From a virus, in IMG/VR virus record IMGVR_UViG_3300030101_003318, positions 1 to 42,832 of that record: a stretch of 42,832 nt of DNA; one strand, given 5' to 3'. The translations under genes and the position numbers were made by a program. Positions 22,060-28,147 of the stretch are shown here, in pieces. The stretch's first letter is position 1, and each line of letters opens with the position of its first letter. The notes under the pieces were generated by a model. It ran no database searches and was not told the origin of the DNA. It saw nothing but the letters and a program-made list of their open reading frames with translations.

Positions 22060-22406
22060 CCGGGCGGATCCGGATCTACACCCCGGGGACAGCTTCCCTC
22101 TACAAGGCTGCGGTCCAATCCGCAGCCAAAGAGGCGATCAACTTTGGATCGACCCCTATTGATTCACCCGTCGAGCTGTCGGGTGAGTTTGTCATGCGCA
22201 GGCCTAAGAGACTCCGGAAGTCTGCGGTTGACGAAGTTCACATCTGCAAGCCAGACCTCGACAATCTCATCAAGTCAACACAAGATGCCATCGTGGACGC
22301 TGGGATTCTCCGGGATGATTGCCTGATTTTTTCGGTAAATATGACAAAGCGGTACGCCAACGAAGGCGAGGCCCCGCACACAAGAATCGCCATTCTCGTT
22401 GCCTAA
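21987..22406 (+). CDS. rusA: RusA-type Holliday-junction resolvase, 139 aa
   Basis: A dimeric endonuclease that cuts branched DNA to resolve recombination and replication intermediates. It shows the RusA signature CKPDLDNLIKSTQDAIVDAG with D90, D92, K96 and D100, followed by ILRDD, and the N-terminal strand EFVVRSEPRPQPRPK. It is slightly longer than E. coli RusA (120). The start is ATG 21987 after AAGGGGGATGGT. The island thus carries exonuclease, annealase and resolvase. Confident. Confidence 0.9.
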   Translation: MGTLYEFVVRSEPRPQPRPKAARIAGRIRIYTPGTASLYKAAVQSAAKEAINFGSTPIDSPVELSGEFVMRRPKRLRKSAVDEVHICKPDLDNLIKSTQDAIVDAGILRDDCLIFSVNMTKRYANEGEAPHTRIAILVA

Positions 22407-22426
22407 TTTGATGGCATTGATAAAAT
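22399..22426 (+). promoter_or_regulatory. Candidate promoter after the recombination island
   Basis: TTGCCT, 16-base spacer, TAAAAT. The -10 box matches five of six and the -35 box four of six. It overlaps the end of rusA and lies 12 bases before the GTG of the next gene, so that transcript would have a very short leader. It would separate the second structural block from the island. Confidence 0.45.
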
Positions 22427-22438
22427 GAAGGGTGCCTA

Positions 22439-22738
22439 GTGTCTACAGCGTATGACATTGTCGCAAAACATGGCGGCAAAATTGAACTCGACCTGCTTTA
22501 CAAGCTCGAAAGCGGGGATCCGGTAGCACTCGACGATAGTGCTGTCTTTTTCCAGATAGGCCAAACCAAGCCGTATCCCGGCACCATTGACGGAAACAGG
22601 ATCAGGTTCGACTTCAAGCCCAACCGCAGCGTAGTGGCAGGGGCCCACCCCTATCGGGTGATAGTCAAGAATCTCAAAAGCGAACAATGGACAAAGATCA
22701 TGTGGGGCGAACTGAAAGTTGAGCGACATGACGACTGA
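22439..22738 (+). CDS. Small beta-rich protein, 99 aa
   Basis: GTG start (MSTAYDIVAKHGGKIELD) after GAAGGG. The body, with YKLESGDPVALDDSAVFFQI, then TIDGNRIRFDFKP and HPYRVIVKN, looks like a small immunoglobulin- or BppU-like beta domain, similar in style to the 121-residue gene at 13986. Possibly a virion accessory. Overlaps the next gene by 11 bases. Confidence 0.75.
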   Translation: MSTAYDIVAKHGGKIELDLLYKLESGDPVALDDSAVFFQIGQTKPYPGTIDGNRIRFDFKPNRSVVAGAHPYRVIVKNLKSEQWTKIMWGELKVERHDD

Positions 22739-22994
22739 TGCAAAGCAGACAGTCAGTTCGGTCATGCAGTTCTTGCAACTGATCGTGCTGATTATTGGGG
22801 TGGCCGGGGTCTTCATGCACATTGGCAGGAAAGACAGCGAGCTGACCCAGAACACCAAGGAGATTGAGGAGATCAAAGCCATCGCCTCTGATCTTCTCCA
22901 AACTCAAATCACCCTGACAACCAATGACGCGAGGCTGTTTGAGTCTCTCGAATCTCTCCGGACAAGAACTTCCCTGTTGGAGTCAAACCGATGA
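22728..22994 (+). CDS. Single-pass membrane protein with coiled coil, 88 aa (spanin/holin candidate)
   Basis: One N-terminal membrane helix (about residues 14 to 30, FLQLIVLIIGVAGVFMH) followed by a long charged coiled coil (KDSELTQNTKEIEEIKAIAS to the end). The layout fits an inner-membrane spanin or a type II holin. The next gene, overlapping by ATGA, encodes a lipoprotein, which is the usual partner arrangement of a two-component spanin. An in-frame TTG at 22719 is an alternative start. Confidence 0.75.
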   Translation: MTTDAKQTVSSVMQFLQLIVLIIGVAGVFMHIGRKDSELTQNTKEIEEIKAIASDLLQTQITLTTNDARLFESLESLRTRTSLLESNR

Positions 22995-23572
22995 TCGAAC
23001 GAATCAAGGTGTGGGTCAGCCAGAACCGCTGGTCGGTCTCGCTAATTGGTGCTGGACTTGCGTTTTTTCTGGTCAGCGTCACAGTGTCAGGCTGTCAAGT
23101 CTCTGACCTGATTTCCGTTGATGTCCCGCCGGATGTCAAGCAGGCCATTGACATTGAAGGCGATGTCACCCTGACCCAGATTCCTGATGTATGGGAAGAC
23201 TGGCAGGCCTACGTCGAGAAGAACACCAACCGGCTGGAAGCGGAGACCGACCGAGGCTACGAGCTTCTGGGCTTTGTCACATCCGCCACGAACATTGCGG
23301 TCTCGGCGGCGGGCGAGGCTGCTCCGGCCTTCCCGGGTGGGGCACTCCTGATTGGCCTCCTCGGTGGTGCCGCTGGCTTGTTCATGAAGAAGCCGGGAAC
23401 TGACCGTGCCATCGCGAAGGAAAAGGAAGCCTCTTACAACGCGGGCATGAAGAAGGCTGAAGTCATGGCCGATCAAGCCAAGGCTCTCGCCGAGATGGCG
23501 GGCTACCAGTACGCCGGAGACTGCGAAGACTGCGAAGACGACTGTGAGTACGAGTGTGAGGAAGAAAACTGA
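22991..23572 (+). CDS. Predicted lipoprotein with acidic Cys-rich tail, 193 aa
   Basis: Basic N-terminus, hydrophobic core (about 17 to 32) and a lipobox VSGC at C35 indicate a lipidated protein. The middle is helical (VWEDWQAYVEKNTNRLEAET). A second hydrophobic Gly-rich segment lies at about 115 to 132 (PGGALLIGLLGGAAGLFM), then a Lys/Ala helix. The tail has four cysteines among Asp and Glu (DCEDCEDDCEYECEEEN). It may be the outer-membrane partner of the preceding membrane protein in lysis, or a superinfection-exclusion-type lipoprotein. It is larger than most outer spanins. Confidence 0.8.
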   Translation: MIERIKVWVSQNRWSVSLIGAGLAFFLVSVTVSGCQVSDLISVDVPPDVKQAIDIEGDVTLTQIPDVWEDWQAYVEKNTNRLEAETDRGYELLGFVTSATNIAVSAAGEAAPAFPGGALLIGLLGGAAGLFMKKPGTDRAIAKEKEASYNAGMKKAEVMADQAKALAEMAGYQYAGDCEDCEDDCEYECEEEN

Positions 23573-24384
23573 TGGCCCAGCCAGACGGACTTCAACTCAC
23601 GCGAGCGGAACTTCGGGATGAGATTGCCCGATTCATGTCCTTTGGGCAGTACACGCAGGCCACTACTCAGGGCCAGAAGGACATCAACGCTTTCATCAAG
23701 CGGGGGCTGAGGCAGTTCTACAACCCGCCTCCGATCCCGGGCCAGTCCGGTGTCCATACTTGGTCATTCCTTGAGCCTTGGGCTGATCTGGCGACCGTCA
23801 CCAATCAGGAGGCTTACGACCTGCCTGCCCACTTTGGCGGGCTCGTTGGTGACATGAGTTTTCCCACCGAGCAGTCGAAGCCCCCGGTTGAGAATGTGGG
23901 CGAGGCCAACTTCCGGATCATCCAAACCGAAGAGCCCAACCGAAAGGACCGGCCCTCGGTCTGTTGCATTGTCCCGAAGGATGCTGCGAACACCGAGTAC
24001 CCGGACAACCCGACCCAGTTCCAGCTCTATCTCTGGCCCAAGCCCGACAAGGCCTACACCCTTAGATACAAGTACATCGCGATTCAAGGCGACGAGTCAG
24101 AATCCGCCAGCGACACCTTCTTGGGTGGGGCACAGCACTCCGAGACGATCTTGGCAAGCTGCCTGTCGATTGCCGAGGAGTATGTCGAGACCCCGAACAG
24201 CCGGTACCGAGAGCTGTTCAGCCAGCGGCTTGCCGCTTCCATTCTCTTGGATGGGCGAGCGAACTCGCCTGACAACTTCGGGCCCAACGTAGATCGCAGT
24301 GACATGCGTGGGCAGTTCCGAAGGCACACTGACGACTACACGGTGCGTTATTACGACATCGATGGCAACCAAGTTGGACCCTGA
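23572..24384 (+). CDS. Probable head-tail adaptor / connector protein, 270 aa
   Basis: The pattern LTRAELRDEIARFMSFGQ, YDLPAHFGGLVGDMSFP, then FQLYLWPKPDKAYTLRYKY and GGAQHSETILASCLSIAEEY is familiar from a family of phage virion proteins usually annotated as adaptors or tail-completion proteins that attach below the portal. It leads a run of structural genes, consistent with this. ATG overlaps the lipoprotein stop (TGATG). Family function is inferred from gene order in related phages. Confidence 0.75.
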   Translation: MAQPDGLQLTRAELRDEIARFMSFGQYTQATTQGQKDINAFIKRGLRQFYNPPPIPGQSGVHTWSFLEPWADLATVTNQEAYDLPAHFGGLVGDMSFPTEQSKPPVENVGEANFRIIQTEEPNRKDRPSVCCIVPKDAANTEYPDNPTQFQLYLWPKPDKAYTLRYKYIAIQGDESESASDTFLGGAQHSETILASCLSIAEEYVETPNSRYRELFSQRLAASILLDGRANSPDNFGPNVDRSDMRGQFRRHTDDYTVRYYDIDGNQVGP

Positions 24385-24386
24385 AC

Positions 24387-24848
24387 ATGCCACATGAGCT
24401 TCTCGCAAAGCCCGGAACCGTCACCAACAACGCGATCGTTGAGGGTGCAATCTCAATCGACTCCGGTGCCAACAACATTCTGTTTGTTGTCAAGGCCGCC
24501 GCAGTCCAGATCTCTTCTGAAGTCGAGGTCGTCGAGGTCACCGGTGCCGATGACACCGAAAGGATCTACGAGCAGGGTCGCTTTGCTTCCACGCAGTTCC
24601 AGATCCAAGGCTACATGGTCAGTGACAGTGCGATCAACATCAAGAACCTCGTCAGTTCAAACAACGATGGAAACACCAACGCCAATTGCAAGCTGACGTT
24701 TCGACCCCACTCTGGCCGAAAGCTGGAGGGCACGGTTGTGTTCCGTGGGATTGACATCTCTTGGTCCCGCAACAGCCCCTTCGTTGGCGTGACTATGACC
24801 GGGATGTTCACCAAGGTTGACTTCTCGACGAGTGCAGAGGAGGCCTGA
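24387..24848 (+). CDS. Virion protein, possibly tail-tube-like, 153 aa
   Basis: Beta-rich with VEVVEVTGADDTERIYEQGR, FASTQFQIQGYMVSDSA, KLTFRPHSGRKLEGTVVFRG and FVGVTMTGMFTKVDF. This resembles small tube- or ring-forming phage proteins of about 150 residues. It follows the adaptor by two bases and overlaps the next gene by one. The fold assignment is tentative because no diagnostic motif exists. Confidence 0.75.
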   Translation: MPHELLAKPGTVTNNAIVEGAISIDSGANNILFVVKAAAVQISSEVEVVEVTGADDTERIYEQGRFASTQFQIQGYMVSDSAINIKNLVSSNNDGNTNANCKLTFRPHSGRKLEGTVVFRGIDISWSRNSPFVGVTMTGMFTKVDFSTSAEEA

Positions 24849-25102
24849 TGCCAAAGCAATTCGATGACGAAGAGTTCGAGAGGCTGATGAACAGCGGTGA
24901 ACTCCCTGAGATTCCGCAGCCAAGGGTCCAGATGCCAGCAATGGAGGATCAGCCTGTGATCCGTGACTCCTCGACCGTCGATTCCGGCGAGGGAGTGAAG
25001 ATTGATGTCTCCGAATTGAACATCATCTCTTCGACCCTCAAGGAAATCAGCGGCGAGCTTTCGCAGACCTACAACCTCCTCAAGCAGGTCATGGAGATCT
25101 GA
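24848..25102 (+). CDS. Hypothetical acidic small protein, 84 aa
   Basis: Not recognised. Acidic Pro-rich N-terminal half (KQFDDEEFERLMNSGELPEI) and a C-terminal helix with heptad character (LNIISSTLKEISGELSQTY). It may be a chaperone or assembly factor for the adjacent virion proteins, the place where tail-assembly chaperones are often found. No frameshift signal is evident. Confidence 0.75.
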   Translation: MPKQFDDEEFERLMNSGELPEIPQPRVQMPAMEDQPVIRDSSTVDSGEGVKIDVSELNIISSTLKEISGELSQTYNLLKQVMEI

Positions 25103-25942
25103 ATGCCATCGAAGGTTTACCGAGATCTGATCGGTTCGACGCAGCGGAACACGGAGACGACCTATGGGGCGGAGGCCGAGCGTCGTGTCTTTGTCCGCGT
25201 CGATATGACCGAGCCAGCCCAGAACACGACTCTCTTGGGAAGAGCTGTTGAGAAAGCGGTTGGGACGGAGTTCTATCACCCGGATGACCCGAGCCTCCCG
25301 CTCCGAAGGGCGACCGCGAAGCAGATTGGCAACAACACCTGCGAAGTGATCCTCGAATACAAGAGGAGCCGAACCAGCAGTGGCCCCCTTGATGTCCCCT
25401 CTGCTGGCGGCGTGGTGTACAACTCCCGCGCTCGCATGGGTGCGAAGAACATCTACAAGGACCAAGCCAGCAACTGGTTGGACGCGACCAACCGAGACGC
25501 GAACGACCCGACCAAGGCTTCGGATGCATCGAAAGTCCCGCGTTCGAGAGCGATTCAGGTACCCGAAGAAGAGATCACCGTCCCTGTCATCTTGAACTCG
25601 TACCAGTTCCCGCAGCTTCAGGCGGCCAAGAACGACATCGGGAAGGTCAATAACAACGTCCTTCAGTTCGCGGGGCATACGTTTGATGTGCAGACAATGC
25701 TGAACACGGGGATTGATGTTGACTGGCAAAGCCAGCAGACGCTTGGTGCATTGACGTTCTATGTTGCTTGGGGCGGGAACAACTCTGGCATTGTCGCCCA
25801 GCTTGTGTTCATTGTTCAGTACAAGTTCCGCTACCGGCCGTATGGCTGGACGGAGGAGGTCATCAGCCACAACGGAACCGAGTGGATTGTCAGCAACAAT
25901 CAGGTGTATCAGGCAGTGAATATGTCGGGGTATCCGATTTGA
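25103..25942 (+). CDS. Virion structural protein, 279 aa
   Basis: Not assigned to a named family. Begins MPSKVYRDLIGSTQRNTETT right after the previous stop. Mixed alpha/beta with VPEEEITVPVILNSYQFPQL, DVQTMLNTGIDVDWQS and IVAQLVFIVQYKFRYRPYGW. The size, beta content and block position suggest a tail or baseplate component. The C-terminal end overlaps a TTG start (TTGA). Confidence 0.75.
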   Translation: MPSKVYRDLIGSTQRNTETTYGAEAERRVFVRVDMTEPAQNTTLLGRAVEKAVGTEFYHPDDPSLPLRRATAKQIGNNTCEVILEYKRSRTSSGPLDVPSAGGVVYNSRARMGAKNIYKDQASNWLDATNRDANDPTKASDASKVPRSRAIQVPEEEITVPVILNSYQFPQLQAAKNDIGKVNNNVLQFAGHTFDVQTMLNTGIDVDWQSQQTLGALTFYVAWGGNNSGIVAQLVFIVQYKFRYRPYGWTEEVISHNGTEWIVSNNQVYQAVNMSGYPI

Positions 25943-26520
25943 AGTTCACCAAGCGATTCAACCCGTTCTCTGAATCGTTCCGGCGAGACCTCCGAGAGAT
26001 GTGGGACATCATCGAGGAGTACGCGAGGACCAAGGATTTCTATCAGACGATGGCGATCCGAGAGATCCCTGAGCCCAATGTCCCGACGTTCATATTGGCG
26101 AAGATCACGGGGGCGAGGCTCATCAATGGCAATGATGGAGATGGACAGACCGGAAGCCCACCGCCCGGAACCGGAGACGAGTCAAGAAACCTGTGGATGT
26201 ACAAGTGGGAGTCATTCACGAACTCGGCCGATAACTCTGACAACTACACGAGGTTCGCCCTGAATGGTGCCGAGTTTGACAACAACGGCACGCTGGAGGA
26301 GTCGTACGGCGTCAAGGTTCAGGCGAACAACCCCACGGTTACCTTGCTGCCGATTGGCGTTAATGGAGAAGTAAAGCCAGTTGTCCTCATGTACCAACTC
26401 CCTGCACCCATAAGCCTGACTACCACGCTTGTGGACGCGGGAGGAGGAGTTGCTGGTACGACAACGGTTCAGTCTTCGTACTTCTTTTCTGCTGGCAACG
26501 AAGTGGATGTCACCTGCTGA
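25939..26520 (+). CDS. Virion structural protein, 193 aa (TTG start)
   Basis: Not recognised. The frame is open well upstream inside the previous gene, but the coding pattern begins at TTG 25939 (KFTKRFNPFSESFRRDLREM) in a TTGA overlap. A helical start is followed by IPEPNVPTFILAKITGARLI, a Gly/Pro-rich loop (DGDGQTGSPPPGTGDES), and a beta-rich region ending FFSAGNEVDVTC. The loop and beta content suggest a surface-exposed tail protein. The stop overlaps the next start. Confidence 0.7.
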   Translation: MKFTKRFNPFSESFRRDLREMWDIIEEYARTKDFYQTMAIREIPEPNVPTFILAKITGARLINGNDGDGQTGSPPPGTGDESRNLWMYKWESFTNSADNSDNYTRFALNGAEFDNNGTLEESYGVKVQANNPTVTLLPIGVNGEVKPVVLMYQLPAPISLTTTLVDAGGGVAGTTTVQSSYFFSAGNEVDVTC

Positions 26521-27956
26521 TGTCATCTTTGAGTCGCAAATGCTGTTGTGTAGGTGATAGCGAATGCCAAGATGTTTGGGTTTGGAAGAGTGAGTTTTGC
26601 AATCAGGGCAACACCAAGCTCTATGCGCCGCAGGCCATGTGGGACTCGTTCATTCCCACCTGCGCGACCCCTTGGGACATTGTTTGGGACTACACAACGA
26701 CGCCCCCGTCATACACGCTGACAAAAAATGGTGCGGCTGTAGACACAAAGGTGTTTTCGTTCAACGGGGCCTTCATTGACGTATTCAATCCCAACCCGCC
26801 AGACCCGATAGGCCTGCTTGGGTGTGGCGAATTGAGGTTCGCTGGCTATTTGTGCGATCGTCAGGGAACAGAAAGATGCGATCCTGACTTGCCCAAAGGG
26901 GAAGGGTGCCTTTGCATGAGAGAGCAAATTGCGAGTTGCCCCTCTCCCCCCTTGGGCAACAACCAATTCTGCGAAGACTGCGATGAGCTTTCAGATTTTG
27001 TTTCCGATGCTGATGACCAGCTTTACATCATTGGATTTGGGACTCGCCCTGCCGGATTTGACGACATGGGCTACCCAACCACTACGTCATGTCGCGGCAA
27101 AAGTATTTGGCTTGGCAGGGGCTGGTACAACAACAGCTCTTGGGATATCAATCAAACTGCATCCCCGTCTCCAAGCTTTCCTAGGTACATCTGCATTGCG
27201 GACGATTGCTGTGATTCACAGTGTGACTTCGAAGAAATCAGTTGCCCGGACTGGATGTCCCAGACTGCGAATTATCCAATCATTGAGTTTGTCATCGGCA
27301 ACCTTCCGGAAAGTTGGAGTTCTTCGTCGCCTAGCAATTCCAATCCGACCATCACCTGCGACTGGGAGCTGGAATACAACGAGTTCAGCTATGTGTGGAA
27401 CCCCGCCGATTCAAGGTTCGAGGACATGAGGCTCAGTGTCACGGCAACGCTGCGGGATTATTCAGGCCCCTCTGATGGGGCGTGCCAAACTCGCCCGGAA
27501 CCTTCGGTTCCAGCTTCACAAGATTACCTCTTGTGCGACCCTCCCCCGCTCGACAACAACTTGGGACTGTGTCCGCCCAACGCCCAGACCACCGGCGTAA
27601 TCGGCTCTTTCTCATCCTGCGGAAGCAATCCCCCTAGCGGTGTTTGGCCGGGATCCGATTACTGCTGCATTGATTTTGGCGGTATAGAAATCTGCCAGAG
27701 GAATATCTCGTTAGCGGTGAACCTTAATTTCAGTGCCATAGGTTTGCCGTGGCCGCCGCAGTTTGGGCAAACAGTGCTTGTGCCTTGTCAGATAAATGTC
27801 AGCTCAGGGAACTCGGGTCTGCCAGTCAGGCCTAACTGCAATAACAACAGCTTCCCCCCGACCCCTTGCAATAACTGGGACAGTGGAACTGATGACAACT
27901 TGTACGGTTTTCTTAAAATCACAATGCCAGAAGGGCCACCGGAGTGCGATCCATGA
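26520..27956 (+). CDS. Cysteine-rich virion-type protein, 478 aa
   Basis: Contains 32 cysteines (about 6.7 percent), starting with KCCCVG and continuing with pairs such as GCLCM, FCEDCD, DDCCDSQC and DYCCID. No signal peptide is seen at the start. It is rich in Pro, Asn, Ser and Trp and looks like a disulfide- or metal-stabilised extended protein with several small modules. Nothing matches a known family by eye. It lies between tail-type genes, starts in a TGATG overlap, and is slightly less GC-rich than its neighbours. It is probably a surface or receptor-binding component, with function unproven. Confidence 0.8.
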   Translation: MSSLSRKCCCVGDSECQDVWVWKSEFCNQGNTKLYAPQAMWDSFIPTCATPWDIVWDYTTTPPSYTLTKNGAAVDTKVFSFNGAFIDVFNPNPPDPIGLLGCGELRFAGYLCDRQGTERCDPDLPKGEGCLCMREQIASCPSPPLGNNQFCEDCDELSDFVSDADDQLYIIGFGTRPAGFDDMGYPTTTSCRGKSIWLGRGWYNNSSWDINQTASPSPSFPRYICIADDCCDSQCDFEEISCPDWMSQTANYPIIEFVIGNLPESWSSSSPSNSNPTITCDWELEYNEFSYVWNPADSRFEDMRLSVTATLRDYSGPSDGACQTRPEPSVPASQDYLLCDPPPLDNNLGLCPPNAQTTGVIGSFSSCGSNPPSGVWPGSDYCCIDFGGIEICQRNISLAVNLNFSAIGLPWPPQFGQTVLVPCQINVSSGNSGLPVRPNCNNNSFPPTPCNNWDSGTDDNLYGFLKITMPEGPPECDP

Positions 27957-28147
27957 ACAAGCAAAGATTTACTAGCAAGCCCATTCGGGGGCTTGGTGAC
28001 GTTGTTGACCGAGTTACCAGCACAACTGGTATCAAGTCTGCTGTTCAAAAAGTCAGCAACGCACTCGGCAAGGAATGCGGATGCGAGCAAAGGCGCGAGG
28101 CACTCAACAAGCTGATCCCGTTTGGCAAGGGCAAAACCGATGGATGA
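27953..28147 (+). CDS. Conserved small phage protein, 64 aa
   Basis: ATG in an ATGA overlap; the upstream frame extension is not needed. Sequence RGLGDVVDRVTSTTGIKSAV, then GKECGCEQRREALNKLIPF follows a pattern I know from many small phage proteins (GLGD...T.ATGIK...GK.CGC..R...LN..FP). The Cys-Gly-Cys is typical of them. Function unestablished; often near tail and internal-protein genes. Overlaps the next gene by eight bases. Confidence 0.85.
   Translation: MNKQRFTSKPIRGLGDVVDRVTSTTGIKSAVQKVSNALGKECGCEQRREALNKLIPFGKGKTDG

Noticed and set aside
24611-25870. 419-codon minus-strand open frame opposite tail genes
   Set aside because: Antisense shadow covering three coupled plus-strand genes, with atypical composition and no start context.
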